Shown here: one piece after another, positions 53,057 through 64,000 of the stretch | How positions within the stretch are numbered: the stretch's first letter is position 1 | How the letters are laid out: each line of letters begins with the position of its first letter | Origin: Noviherbaspirillum sp. L7-7A | GTDB taxonomy: Bacteria > Pseudomonadota > Gammaproteobacteria > Burkholderiales > Burkholderiaceae_D | Length of the DNA stretch: 64,000 nt | Assembly: GCF_019052805.1 (NCBI RefSeq) | Contig: NZ_JAHQRJ010000001.1 | Coordinates: 3,224,001 to 3,288,000 of the forward strand | Direction of reading: 5' to 3' | Made by a program: the position numbers and the translations under genes | The notes under the pieces: generated by a model | What the model was told of the DNA's origin: nothing | What the model saw: only the letters and a program-made list of their open reading frames with translations | Databases searched by the model: none

Positions 53057-53479
53057 TCACAGGCTGGTGCGCGCCGGTGCGCGCCGCATGCCGGATGACG
53101 CCATCAGTCCCGCATGCTGCCAGGCTGCGAAAGCCAGCACGCAGGCTGCCTGCAGGCCGAGATAGGCGGCCGCCAGCGACGTCGGCGCATGGCCGGGCAG
53201 CGCCATCAGCGCCAGGCAGGCCAGCGCCCATGCGCCATTGCCGGCGATGATGAGCCGCAGCAGCCATGGCCAGATGCGGTCGGCATAGGCCAGCACCAGC
53301 AGCAGGTTGGCATAGCCCAGAAGGAAGATGCCGGTATGGAGCAGCAGGGCGCTGTCGAGCGCCAGCCATTGCGTCAGCATGCGGTTCAGCAGCAGTTGCA
53401 GCAGCGCCAGCGCGCCGCTGGCAAGCGCGTCGGTCAGCAGGGCGGCCTTGAGCATGCCGGAAGGATGGATGGTTTTCAT
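53057..53479 (-). CDS. Four-helix integral membrane protein, unknown family
   Basis: A 140-residue hydrophobic protein with four predicted transmembrane helices (about 8-32, 42-64, 70-92 and 100-122) and a basic C-terminal tail (MRRAPARTSL). The text LDSALLLHTGIFLLGYANLLLVLAY and RLIIAGNGAWALACLALMAL is conserved-looking, with Asp and His in the membrane. It is the first gene of a three-gene run with the orphan AtpE and the XRE regulator. AAAGGAG stands 8 bp before the ATG. I do not recognise a function; similar proteins next to MmyB-type regulators are plausible from memory but not verified. Confidence 0.72.
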   Translation of the reverse strand: MKTIHPSGMLKAALLTDALASGALALLQLLLNRMLTQWLALDSALLLHTGIFLLGYANLLLVLAYADRIWPWLLRLIIAGNGAWALACLALMALPGHAPTSLAAAYLGLQAACVLAFAAWQHAGLMASSGMRRAPARTSL

Positions 53480-53538
53480 GGCCGGATCTCCTTTTCGAAA
53501 TGGTGATGGCCCATTCTGCGGGCGGGCCGGCGGCGCGT

Positions 53539-53559
53539 CGATTACCTGCCAGGTAATCG
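53539..53559. promoter_or_regulatory. Perfect 21-bp palindrome, candidate XRE operator
   Basis: Arms CGATTACCTG and CAGGTAATCG around a single C, 60 bp upstream of the 4-TM gene start. A 10-bp exact dyad suits a dimeric helix-turn-helix protein, and the XRE regulator is the last gene of the run it precedes. It contains no T-run, so it is not a terminator. Confidence 0.7.
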
Positions 53560-53772
53560 CGCCATTGACCCGGCGCTAGGCTGCCAGAAACCGCAGCCAG
53601 CGATTTTTCAGTGGACAGGCAGGGCATGGACGGGTCAAATACCTGCTGCGCCGCATTGACTGGAAATGCCGCATTGCCGATTCGGCGCGCAAGCAATCCC
53701 GTCAAGGCAAGCCTGGCGAGAAAAATCCATTCAATGCCGCGCATGCGCTGCGGCAAGCATGAACGCAAATCA

Positions 53773-56577
53773 ATGAGTTCGACAGGCAAGACAGGCAATG
53801 CCCCCGAAAACCGCCTCGCCGAGCGTATCGCCCGCTGGCCGGTGCGCTCGCTGCTCAACTGCCTGGTGGTGGCTTGCCTGCTGCCAGGCGTCATCGGCGC
53901 TGCCGGACTGCTGATCGCCGAATACCACCAGCAGCGCGAGGAGCTGCGCAAGTCCACCATCCAGACCGCGCGGGCGCTGGGGCAGGCGGTCGACAGCCAT
54001 CTGCTGCGGGCGCTGGCCGTGGCGCAGGTGCTGTCGGCCTCGGACGCGCTGGCGCGCAACGACCTGCCTGCCTTTCATCGCCAGGCGCGCGAGGCGGTGG
54101 CCCTGGCCGGGCTCGGCACCAATGCCGTGCTGCGGGACAGCAGCGGACAGCAGTTGCTCAATACCTCCACCGCGTTTGACGCGCCGCTGCCGGGATGGCA
54201 GCTGACGGAAGAGCTGCGGCAGGTTTTCGCCACCGGCACGCCAGCGATTTCCAGGCTGTTCATGGGGCCGTTGCTGAAGAAGCACATCGTCAGCGTGAAC
54301 GTGCCGGTCAAGGTGGATGGCAGGGTGGCCTATGTGCTGGCGATCGGCATCCTGCCGGACCGCTTCCTCGACCTGCTGGCATCGCAGGGCCTGCCGCCGC
54401 AATGGATCGCCGGGATACTCGATCCCGAGCTCTCCATCGTCGCCCGTACCTTGGGACAGCAGACATTCGTCGGTCGCAAGCCACCCGGGCAATTGATCGA
54501 GGCAATGGCGCGCGAGCCGCAGGGCATGGCCGAACTGACCACGCTGGAAGGCGTGCCATCGCTGGTGTTCTACAGCCGTTCGGCGGCCACCGGCTGGAGC
54601 GTGGCCATCGCGGTGCCGCGCCATCTGCTGGAAGGCCCGCTCAAGCGCTCGATCCTGACCGCGATGGTCGGCGTGGCGGCGCTGTTTGCCATCGGCGTCG
54701 GCCTGGCCTGGCTGATCGGGCGCCACATCGCCGGCTCGGTCACGGCGCTGATTGCACCCGCGGTGGCCATCGGCGCCGGCGAGTCGGTATCGATGCCACG
54801 CGCCGGCGTCAGGGAAAGCCGCGAACTCGCCCTGGCGCTGGGCCGCGCCATGGACCTGCTCAACGAGCGCGGCGCGCGCCTGGCGGCCAGCAAGGCGGAA
54901 CTCGAGGAAGCCCATCTGCTGGCCCGCTTCGGCACCTGGCACTGGCAACGGGACAGCGGCAAGCTGACTGTCTCCGACTCGATCCATATGCTGTCCGGGC
55001 ATCCCATCAATGCCTTTGCCGACATGAAGGGAACGCTGATACCCACACGCGCCTGGGACAAGGTGGAGGCCGCGGTGGAGCGCACGCTGGGCAGCGGCAA
55101 GCCCTTCGACATCGAGATCGCGGTGAATGCCGATGCCGATGCCAACGTTGCGAGCCAGCCGGCCAAGTGGCTCAACATGCGCTGCGAGGCGGTGAGCGAC
55201 GACAGCGGCGCTGTCGTCGCCCTGCGCGGCACGGTGCAGGACATCAGCGAGCGCAAGCTGGCCGAGCAAAGGGTGCGCGACGCCGCCCTGCATGACCCGC
55301 TGACTGGCCTGCCCAATCGCGCGCTGATCTTCGAGCATTGCACCCACCTGCTGGCAGCCGCCGAGCGCGGCCACGGCGGCGGCGCGCTGCTGTTTATCGA
55401 CCTTGACCGCTTCAAGCCCATCAACGATGTCCATGGCCACGAGACCGGCGACCGGGTGCTGCAGGAAGTGGCGCAGCGGCTGCGCCAGTGCGTGCGCGAT
55501 GAAGACCTGGCAGGCCGGCTGGGCGGCGATGAATTCGTGGTGGTGCTGCCTTATCTACAGGCCGATGGCCAGCGCGCCGCGCTGGTGGCGCAGCACATCA
55601 TCGATCATGTCGGGCGGCCGATCCGCGTCAATGCACTCGAACTGACGATCACGCCGTCGGTGGGCATCAGCTACTTCCCGCGCTATGCCAGGGATGTGAG
55701 CGCGCTGATTCATACCGCCGACCTCGCCATGTACCGGGCCAAGCAGACCGGTCGCGGCCATTACCGCATCTATACGCCCGAACTGGAACGGCAGGCCGAA
55801 CTGGTGCTGTCGGTGGAAGCCGCACTCAAGGAGGCCTTGCGCGATGACGGCTTGCGGCTGTGCTACCAGCCCGTGATCGACCTCAACTCCGGCAAGCTGG
55901 TCAGCGCCGAAGCCCTGGTGCGGCTGCAGGATGCGGATGGCAGGCAGGTGCCGCCGACGAGCTTCATCGCGATTGCCGAGTCGGTCGGCCTGATCGAGCA
56001 GCTTGGAGAATGGGTGATCGGCGAAGCCTGCCGGCAGCACCTTGCGTGGCGCCGGGACGGGCTCGCTATCACGAGCGCGGTCAATGTATCGCCCCTGCAG
56101 TTCAGGCAGAGCGCCTTTGCCGAAAGGCTGGGCGGCATCATCGCCAGCGCCGGCGTCGAGCCCGGGGCTATCCAGCTGGAGATCACCGAGAGCGCAATCA
56201 TGGACAGCGTCGACGACGCCATCGCCCTGATGCAGCGGATCAAGGCGATGGGCGTGAAGATCTCGATGGATGATTTCGGCACCGGCTATTCCAGCCTCAG
56301 CAACCTGACCAGCCTGCCGATCGACAAGCTCAAGATCGACCAGTCATTCGTGCGCCGCATGGCCCTGGGCGATGAAGCCAGCCGCACCGTCACCGAGGCC
56401 ATCATCGCCCTCGGCCACAGCCTGAAGCTGGAAGTGGTCGCCGAGGGCGTGGAGTCGGCGCAGACGGCCGATTACCTGAGACAGCAGCACTGCGACCAGG
56501 CCCAGGGATACTGGTTCAGCAAGCCGCTGTCGGCGGACGAACTGGCGCACTGGTGCGCGCAGTGCGACGTGCGCTGA
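53773..56577 (+). CDS. Membrane GGDEF-EAL protein with periplasmic sensor and PAS domain
   Basis: A 934-residue c-di-GMP enzyme. TM1 is about 25-46, then a periplasmic sensor of about 250 residues (dCache-like), TM2 about 295-317, a HAMP-like segment, a PAS domain (about 380-495, ending VQDISERK), GGDEF (LDRFKPINDVHGHETGD; motif RLGGDEFVVVL near 583) and EAL (SAEALVRLQ near 712; DDFGTGYSS). Both catalytic motifs look intact. No good ribosome-binding site precedes the ATG at 53773; an ATG at 53734 is possible. Monocistronic, 294 bp after the divergent 4-TM gene. Confidence 0.88.
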   Translation: MSSTGKTGNAPENRLAERIARWPVRSLLNCLVVACLLPGVIGAAGLLIAEYHQQREELRKSTIQTARALGQAVDSHLLRALAVAQVLSASDALARNDLPAFHRQAREAVALAGLGTNAVLRDSSGQQLLNTSTAFDAPLPGWQLTEELRQVFATGTPAISRLFMGPLLKKHIVSVNVPVKVDGRVAYVLAIGILPDRFLDLLASQGLPPQWIAGILDPELSIVARTLGQQTFVGRKPPGQLIEAMAREPQGMAELTTLEGVPSLVFYSRSAATGWSVAIAVPRHLLEGPLKRSILTAMVGVAALFAIGVGLAWLIGRHIAGSVTALIAPAVAIGAGESVSMPRAGVRESRELALALGRAMDLLNERGARLAASKAELEEAHLLARFGTWHWQRDSGKLTVSDSIHMLSGHPINAFADMKGTLIPTRAWDKVEAAVERTLGSGKPFDIEIAVNADADANVASQPAKWLNMRCEAVSDDSGAVVALRGTVQDISERKLAEQRVRDAALHDPLTGLPNRALIFEHCTHLLAAAERGHGGGALLFIDLDRFKPINDVHGHETGDRVLQEVAQRLRQCVRDEDLAGRLGGDEFVVVLPYLQADGQRAALVAQHIIDHVGRPIRVNALELTITPSVGISYFPRYARDVSALIHTADLAMYRAKQTGRGHYRIYTPELERQAELVLSVEAALKEALRDDGLRLCYQPVIDLNSGKLVSAEALVRLQDADGRQVPPTSFIAIAESVGLIEQLGEWVIGEACRQHLAWRRDGLAITSAVNVSPLQFRQSAFAERLGGIIASAGVEPGAIQLEITESAIMDSVDDAIALMQRIKAMGVKISMDDFGTGYSSLSNLTSLPIDKLKIDQSFVRRMALGDEASRTVTEAIIALGHSLKLEVVAEGVESAQTADYLRQQHCDQAQGYWFSKPLSADELAHWCAQCDVR

Positions 56578-56850
56578 GGCTGATGTCAATGGGAGCGGTA
56601 TAGCTGCCCGCTGTCCCCTGTTCGGGACGATATCGCATTCACCCGGGCCATGAGCGCCGCCAGCCCCCTGCCGGCCAGGACCGCACTGGCGCATCTGCAT
56701 GCCCGATCCGGGCAAAAACTGTCGAGCAAACTGAAACATTGCGGGTTTTCAATACCTTGTTTTTCCGGCACTGCACAATCCCTGGCAAGCCATCACGTCC
56801 CGATCCATCCCCAACCCATTGGCCGAGAAGCGATCACGCCACCAAGCCCG

Positions 56851-58134
56851 ATGAACGATTCCCCTGGCAGCCATACCCTGTTGTATCTGGCACTGGCCAG
56901 CCTGTTCATCATCCTGCTGCTGGTGGCCGTGATCTGGTCGCACCGGCGCCATCGCGATCCGAAGCTGCGCATCGAATGCCAGGCATCGATCGGGGAACTG
57001 GTGCCTTCGCTGGCCGGCCTGACGCTGGGCACGGCGGTGGCGGGCAATGCAGTGACGGTGCATGAGAACGGCGCCTTCTTCGACGCGCTGGTTGCCCGCA
57101 TTGGCGCCGCGCGCAAATCGGTGCATTTCGAGACCTTTCTGTGGAGCGAGGGCGTGCTGGAAAAACGGGTCGCCGACGCGCTGTCGGAGCGGGCCCGCGC
57201 GGGCGTGCAGGTGCGCGTGATGCTGGACGCGAACGGTTCCGGCAAGATGGGCAAGGCGGCGCGCCGGCAGATGGAAGCGGCCGGCTGCAAGGTCGTGTTC
57301 TTCCATGACAATTCCTTTCGCAACATCGGCGTGCTGAACGACCGCACCCACCGCAAGATCGTCATCATCGATGGCCTGGAAGCCTTCGTCGGCGGCCACT
57401 GCATCAAGGATGAATGGCTCGGCAACGCCGAGGATGCGCATCACTACAGCGACGTCAGCGTGCAGCTGCGCGGCCCCATCGTGCATGCGATACAGGGCGC
57501 CTTCAGCGAGAATTGGACCGGCGAGACGGGCGAGCTGTTCGTCGGCGAGGATGTGTTTCCGGCGCTGCAGCCCGAGGGCGACGTGCTGATCCATGCCGCC
57601 TTCCTGAAGCCGGAAAACTCGGCGCCGGCGGTCAAGATCCTGCATCACACCGCGATCTGCCTGGCCAGGAAGCGCATCTGGATACAGAACCCGTACTTCA
57701 TTCCCGAGCCGGACGCGATCGATGCCTTCGGCCAGGCGGTGGCACGCGGCGTGGACGTGCGGGTGCTGATGCCGGCCACCAGCGGCAGCGACAATCCCAT
57801 GGTGCAGCATGCCGGCCATCGCAACTTCGAAAAGCTCATGCGCTGCGGCGTGCGCCTGTTCGAGTATCCCGACACGCTGCTGCACCAGAAGATCATGACG
57901 GTGGATGGCATATGGAGCGCGGTCGGTTCCTCCAACTTCGACGACCGCTCCTTCGAGACCAATGACGAGATCATGCTGGGCATCAAGGACGAAGCCATCG
58001 CGCAGCGCTTCGATGCAATCTTCGAAAAGTACGCCGCCGGCGCCAGGGAGGTCGATCTCGAGCAATGGACCCGGCGCAGCCTGTGGCACAAGCTCAAGGA
58101 CCATGCCTTCTACACCATCAACGAGCTGTTGTAG
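56851..58134 (+). CDS. Cardiolipin synthase-like phospholipase D protein
   Basis: A 427-residue membrane-anchored enzyme. One N-terminal helix (about 10-29) anchors it to the inner membrane. Two HKD motifs are present: THRKIVIIDG (HxKx4D, around 170) and LHQKIMTVDG (around 350), each followed by the GSxN-type text (GGHCIKDEW and GSSNFDDRSF). Two HKD sites in one chain of this size fit cardiolipin synthases (ClsA/B type), which join phosphatidylglycerol units. The ATG at 56851 is used because the upstream frame has no homology. Convergent with the NlpC/P60 gene 12 bp away. Confidence 0.87.
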   Translation: MNDSPGSHTLLYLALASLFIILLLVAVIWSHRRHRDPKLRIECQASIGELVPSLAGLTLGTAVAGNAVTVHENGAFFDALVARIGAARKSVHFETFLWSEGVLEKRVADALSERARAGVQVRVMLDANGSGKMGKAARRQMEAAGCKVVFFHDNSFRNIGVLNDRTHRKIVIIDGLEAFVGGHCIKDEWLGNAEDAHHYSDVSVQLRGPIVHAIQGAFSENWTGETGELFVGEDVFPALQPEGDVLIHAAFLKPENSAPAVKILHHTAICLARKRIWIQNPYFIPEPDAIDAFGQAVARGVDVRVLMPATSGSDNPMVQHAGHRNFEKLMRCGVRLFEYPDTLLHQKIMTVDGIWSAVGSSNFDDRSFETNDEIMLGIKDEAIAQRFDAIFEKYAAGAREVDLEQWTRRSLWHKLKDHAFYTINELL

Positions 58135-58146
58135 GTCAGCTGCCGG

Positions 58147-58650
58147 TCAGTCGAGCAATGTCCTGGCCGCTTCGAAACGGTCGGACCAGTAGCGGGTGGC
58201 CAGGTTTTCCACCCGCACCCGGCCGCGCGCGCTGGGCGCATGGATGAAGTCGCCGTTGCCGAGATAGATTCCGACATGGGAATAAGAATGGCCCAGCGTG
58301 TTGAAGAACACCAGGTCGCCGGTGCGCAACTGCCCCGGCCCGACCGGCCGGCCTTCCCGCGCCAGCGCGGCGGCATTGCCTTTCAAGGGCATGGCGGCCG
58401 CCTCGCGATATACATGCGTGACCAGCCCGGAACAGTCCAGCCCGGCCGATGGATTCTTGCCGCCGAACTGGTAGCCGGTCTGCAGCAGCATCAGCGCATA
58501 CATGCCCACTTCCCGCGCAGCGGGCGAGGCCATCGGCTCATCGCGGAAGACGGCCGGGGTGATGCGGCCTGCCGGCGCGCGCGGCGGGCCGGCGCAGCCG
58601 GCCAGAACCAGTGCAAGCAGGAAAAGGGCGGGACAGAGGATGCGTTTCAT
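58147..58650 (-). CDS. NlpC/P60 peptidoglycan hydrolase lipoprotein
   Basis: A 167-residue lipoprotein: signal MKRILCPALFLLALVLAGC with C19 lipidated. The catalytic Cys is C73 in LDCSGLVTHV, His is H125 in SHVGIYLG and the third polar residue H137 in FIHAPS. These papain-like enzymes cleave cell-wall peptides, commonly D-Glu to diaminopimelate bonds. The ATG at 58650 was chosen because it gives the lipoprotein signal. Convergent with the cardiolipin synthase-like gene. Confidence 0.91.
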   Translation of the reverse strand: MKRILCPALFLLALVLAGCAGPPRAPAGRITPAVFRDEPMASPAAREVGMYALMLLQTGYQFGGKNPSAGLDCSGLVTHVYREAAAMPLKGNAAALAREGRPVGPGQLRTGDLVFFNTLGHSYSHVGIYLGNGDFIHAPSARGRVRVENLATRYWSDRFEAARTLLD

Positions 58651-58984
58651 GCGCTTCGGTATTGGATGACGGTATGGCGTTGGATGGGAGAAGGCCTGGC
58701 TGCCGAGCTTACCTGAACTTGCGCCGGCCCGATGGGGACGGGCGGCCGGGGCGGTCATTCACCCCCCTGCGCCATTGCTGCGTTCAACATCGAAAAAACC
58801 GATCTGTATTGAAAATTTATTCTACTTGTTCGATGTGCCGGTCTGGCCGACACTGAAAACCATCAGCCGCTGCAGTGACGGTATTGGCAGACGCCGCCAT
58901 CACTGCCACGCTGCCAGTTGCGGATCAGGCTGGCCAATGCGTCGGCCTTCCATGGTCCACTGGTCCATCGTTCAAGGAGCGATC
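58651..58984. other. 334-bp intergenic region between NlpC/P60 and TerC genes
   Basis: Holds divergent promoters. An AT-rich patch (TTGAAAATTTATTCTACTTG near 58808) may be a plus-strand promoter for terC. The region was checked for a yybP-ykoY manganese riboswitch because these often precede terC/alx genes, but the conserved bases were not found. CAAGGAG precedes the GTG start at 58985. Confidence 0.45.
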
Positions 58985-59971
58985 GTGCAGGACATCGATA
59001 GTTTCGCGACGCCGTCTATGTGGCTCGCCTTCATCGCTTTCGTGCTTGCCATGCTGGCACTCGACCTGTTCGTGCTGGGCGGCAGAAAGGCGCACCAGGT
59101 GTCGGTCAGGGAGGCGTCGGCCTGGGTAATCGCCTGGGTCACGCTGGCGCTTTCCTTCGGTGCGCTGCTGTGGTGGCATCTCGACGGCAGCGTCGGCCGC
59201 GAAGTCGCCAACCGCAAGGCGCTGGAATTCATCACCGGCTACCTGATCGAACAGTCGCTGTCGGTGGACAACATGTTCGTCTTCGTGATGATCTTCACCT
59301 ATTTCGCGGTGCCGCCCGAATTGCAGCGCCGCGTGCTGCTCTATGGCGTGCTGGGCGCCATCGTCATGCGTGCAGGCATGATCATGGCGGGCGTCTGGGT
59401 GGTGCGGGAGTTTGCCTGGGTGCTCTATGTGTTCGGCGCCTTCCTGGTCATCACCGGCATCAAGATGCTGGTGTTGGCCAGCAAGCAGTCCGACCTCGAG
59501 CGCAATCCCTTGCTGCACTGGCTGCGCGGCCACATGCGCATCACGGCCGGCTTCCACGGCCAGGCATTCTTCGTGCGCCGGGAAGGCCTGCTGTATGCCA
59601 CGCCGATGTTCCTGGTGCTGGTGATGATCGAGGCCAGCGACCTGGTCTTCGCGGTGGACAGCATCCCGGCGATCTTCGCCGTCACCACCGATCCCTTCAT
59701 CGTTTTCACGTCCAACATCTTCGCCATCATGGGCCTGCGCGCGCTGTACTTCCTGCTGGCGGACATGGCCGACCGCTTCCATTTGCTGAAGTATGGCCTG
59801 GCCATCGTGCTGGTCTTCATCGGCGGCAAGATGCTGGCAATGCCCTGGTTCCACATGCCGGTGCAATGGTCGCTGGCCATCGTTGGCGGCATCATCGCGC
59901 TGTCGGTGATGCTCAGCCTGCAGCTGTCGCAGCGCAAGGCGCCGCAGGTCGCCCACGATGCGTCCCGATAA
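58985..59971 (+). CDS. TerC/Alx-family membrane protein
   Basis: A 328-residue protein with about nine transmembrane helices. Hallmarks are LEFITGYLIEQSLSVDNMFV with the membrane Asp, and MIEASDLVFAVDSIPAIFAV with two membrane acidic residues, which probably bind a metal ion; the family is linked to manganese export and tellurite resistance. The GTG at 58985 is chosen since CAAGGAG stands 6 bp before it and the protein then starts MQDIDSFATPSMW. Followed after 138 bp by a universal stress protein on the same strand. Metal export is inferred from family studies. Confidence 0.9.
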   Translation: MQDIDSFATPSMWLAFIAFVLAMLALDLFVLGGRKAHQVSVREASAWVIAWVTLALSFGALLWWHLDGSVGREVANRKALEFITGYLIEQSLSVDNMFVFVMIFTYFAVPPELQRRVLLYGVLGAIVMRAGMIMAGVWVVREFAWVLYVFGAFLVITGIKMLVLASKQSDLERNPLLHWLRGHMRITAGFHGQAFFVRREGLLYATPMFLVLVMIEASDLVFAVDSIPAIFAVTTDPFIVFTSNIFAIMGLRALYFLLADMADRFHLLKYGLAIVLVFIGGKMLAMPWFHMPVQWSLAIVGGIIALSVMLSLQLSQRKAPQVAHDASR

Positions 59972-60109
59972 GCGATTGCTTGCCACGTTCAATGCATACA
60001 CGAACCGGCATGCACTGCAGGCATCGGGTAATCCGGCTGCAGGCGCTACGTCCGGCGTGAAGATCGGTTTCTGTCGTAAGCGATGATGTGCAACTACAGG
60101 AGAAACACC

Positions 60110-60619
60110 ATGTTGAAGATACTCGTTCCGGTTGACGGCTCCAGCAACGCCCAGCATGCCGTGCGGCATGTGCTGCGCCAGTTCAGGCACAGTCCGGCGA
60201 TGCAGATCCATCTGCTGAACGTGCAGCCGCCGTTTTCCAGGAATGTCACCCGCTTCACCGGCAGGGCGGCCGTCAGGGCCGCTCAACATGAAGCATCGCG
60301 GGAAGCGCTGCAGGCAAGCAGGCGCATGCTCGACGAAGCCGGTGCGCCGTACTCGGTGCACTACGCGGTCAGCGAAAGGGCAAGCCTGATTGCGGAAGTG
60401 GCCGAGGAGCTGCGCTGCGACCACATCGTCATGGGCACCGCGCGCAAGAGCTCGCTGGTGCGAACCTTCCAGGACTCCGTCACCAGCAAGGTGCTTGAAT
60501 TGACGACCGTGCCGGTCGTGGTGATTCCCGGCGAGCCGGCATCGCGGGCGGAACGTTACGGCATTCCCGCCGGGATCGGCGCCGGGCTGGCATTGCTGGT
60601 GGCGGCTGCCGCGGAGTAG
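60110..60619 (+). CDS. Universal stress protein with hydrophobic tail
   Basis: A 169-residue UspA-fold protein. The N-terminus MLKILVPVDGSSNAQHAVRH and the C-terminal nucleotide loop (CDHIVMGTARKSSL…SVTSKVLELTTVPVVVIP) are typical; the loop reads GTARKSSL-x9-S, related to the G-2x-G-9x-G(S/T) ATP motif but with Ala instead of Gly, so ATP binding is uncertain. After the domain, about 25 residues form a hydrophobic stretch (IPAGIGAGLALLVAAAA), unusual for this family, which might touch the membrane. AGGAG precedes the ATG at 60110. Convergent with gyrB. Confidence 0.83.
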   Translation: MLKILVPVDGSSNAQHAVRHVLRQFRHSPAMQIHLLNVQPPFSRNVTRFTGRAAVRAAQHEASREALQASRRMLDEAGAPYSVHYAVSERASLIAEVAEELRCDHIVMGTARKSSLVRTFQDSVTSKVLELTTVPVVVIPGEPASRAERYGIPAGIGAGLALLVAAAAE

Positions 60620-60629
60620 GGCGTGTCGC

Positions 60630-60648
60630 GGCCGGCGTGGCGCCGGCC
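60630..60648. terminator. Hairpin between convergent usp and gyrB
   Basis: Arms GGCCGGC and GCCGGCC around a 5-nt loop, between the two stop codons. No T-run follows on either strand, so termination strength is doubtful. Confidence 0.4.
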
Positions 60649-60654
60649 GGACTA

Positions 60655-63162
<2,508 letters not shown>

Positions 63163-63324
63163 CTAAAAAACGGATGCTGCTAAAAATCGAAACGGAGTTC
63201 AAATGGGGCGGGGGACATGCAAGCAGGGCTTGCCGTCCCGCGACTGCCATCTTGCTGGACAACATGAGGTACTGCGCCCCGCGGCAATCGCGCAGGGCCC
63301 CCGGCCGCCGCTTCGCGGCGGTCA

Positions 63325-64000
63325 TCAGATACGCATCGGCATTACGACATACTTGAAATCGGCATTGTCCGGAATCGTGATCAGGGCCGATGAATTGGCG
63401 TCGCCGAGCGCGATGTTGACGTTGTCGCATTTAAGGTTGTTCAAGACGTCCAGCAGGTAACTGACATTGAAGCCGATGTCGATGCTGTCGCCGCCGTAAT
63501 CGATTTCGAGTTCGTCGACCGCTTCTTCCTGGTCGGCGTTGGTGGAACTGATCTTCATGCTGCCCGGGCTGATCACGCAGCGCACGCCCTTGAACTTGTC
63601 GGAGGTCATGATGGCGGCGCGCTGCAGCGAGCGCAGCAGGCGGTCGCGGTCGATCGTGAAGTCATTCTTGTAGCCCTTGGGAATGACGCGGGTGTAGTCG
63701 GGAAACTTGCCCTCGACCAGCTTGGACACCAGCTCGATGTCGGCAAAGGTCAGCCTGACCTGGTTGCCGGCGATATCAAGCTGCACCGGCTCGTCGCTCT
63801 CTTCGAGCAGGCGCTGCAGCTCGATGATGGTCTTGCGCGGGATGATGACTTCCTGGCGCGGGAATTCCTGGTCGACCTCGACCTGGCAGAACGCCAGCCG
63901 GTGGCCGTCGGTGGCAACCGCGATCACGTTCTTGCCGTCGACCACCAGCAGCAGGCCGTTGAGGTAGTAGCGGATGTCCTGCTGGGCCATCGCGAAATGG
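63325..64000 (-). CDS. dnaN: DNA polymerase III beta sliding clamp, C-terminal part
   Basis: About 225 C-terminal residues of the clamp; the frame is open at position 64000, so the 5' end lies outside. Visible are AQQDIRYYLNGLLLVVDG, VATDGHRLAFCQ, VIIPRKTIIELQRLLEE, KFPDYTRVIP and the ending ADFKYVVMPMRI, the usual C-terminal peptide of DnaN. The middle and third clamp domains are complete. With gyrB directly downstream it shows the dnaA-dnaN-gyrB order, which places the replication origin probably just right of the window. Confidence 0.97.
   Translation of the reverse strand, partial: HFAMAQQDIRYYLNGLLLVVDGKNVIAVATDGHRLAFCQVEVDQEFPRQEVIIPRKTIIELQRLLEESDEPVQLDIAGNQVRLTFADIELVSKLVEGKFPDYTRVIPKGYKNDFTIDRDRLLRSLQRAAIMTSDKFKGVRCVISPGSMKISSTNADQEEAVDELEIDYGGDSIDIGFNVSYLLDVLNNLKCDNVNIALGDANSSALITIPDNADFKYVVMPMRI

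Noticed and set aside
58770-58984. A yybP-ykoY manganese riboswitch upstream of the TerC gene
   Set aside because: Looked for because of family context, but the conserved loop sequences of that riboswitch are not present.

Overview
The window is high-GC bacterial chromosome, most likely a betaproteobacterium of the order Burkholderiales, family Oxalobacteraceae (Herbaspirillum/Noviherbaspirillum-like). This rests on the protein families present (Bug-type solute receptors, a beta-type F0 subunit c, a PACE efflux pump, GGDEF/EAL proteins), on the 16S text and on codon usage; the genus cannot be fixed from the window. The right edge carries gyrB and the C-terminal part of dnaN, both on the minus strand. 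In most bacteria dnaA-dnaN-gyrB lie together, so the replication origin is probably just beyond position 64000.

Layout. 1-13 kb: a HypT-like LysR regulator cut by the left edge, an Atm1-type ABC exporter diverging from a YciA-like thioesterase, a Tat-exported PhoD phosphatase, fadD, a lipoprotein metallopeptidase overlapping a molybdopterin oxidoreductase, an M20D amidohydrolase and a YddA-type ABC protein. 13-17 kb: a Bug receptor, an SMP-30 lactonase-like gene, glpK, then about 1.2 kb without an intact gene that holds decayed IS66 tnpA and tnpB pieces. 17.8-23.6 kb: a complete rRNA operon on the minus strand (16S, tRNA-Ile, tRNA-Ala, 23S, 5S) with its promoter, two boxA sites, an RNase III processing stem and a terminator; a tRNA-Arg lies just upstream. 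23.7-30.5 kb: a two-haem cytochrome c5, a WGR protein, a thioesterase/MFS/TetR cluster and a hybrid histidine kinase. 30.5-45 kb: a very large PAS-GGDEF-EAL protein, an arylamine N-acetyltransferase, two tandem M20 carboxypeptidase genes of which the first is broken by a 22-bp deletion, AMP nucleosidase, a paired REP-like repeat, a chemoreceptor, a CAP-domain lipoprotein, an Fe-S uracil-DNA glycosylase and a small lipoprotein. 45-64 kb: a KfrA-like DNA-binding protein, psd, a cupin, a GNAT enzyme, two further Bug receptors, a PACE pump, a periplasmic asparaginase, a 4-TM/orphan AtpE/XRE operon, a GGDEF-EAL protein, a cardiolipin synthase-like enzyme, an NlpC/P60 lipoprotein, a TerC-family protein, a universal stress protein, gyrB and dnaN.

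How it fits together. Most of the window is ordinary housekeeping and accessory chromosome with short operons and many divergent or convergent pairs. The least expected unit is at 51.8-53.6 kb: a four-helix membrane protein, a complete F0 subunit c far from any other ATP-synthase gene, and an XRE/MmyB-like regulator, all on one strand behind a perfect 21-bp palindrome. The other notable points are the broken carboxypeptidase paralogue, the IS66 remnants beside the rRNA operon and the paired repeat after amn. No CRISPR array, prophage, intact insertion sequence or recognised riboswitch was found.
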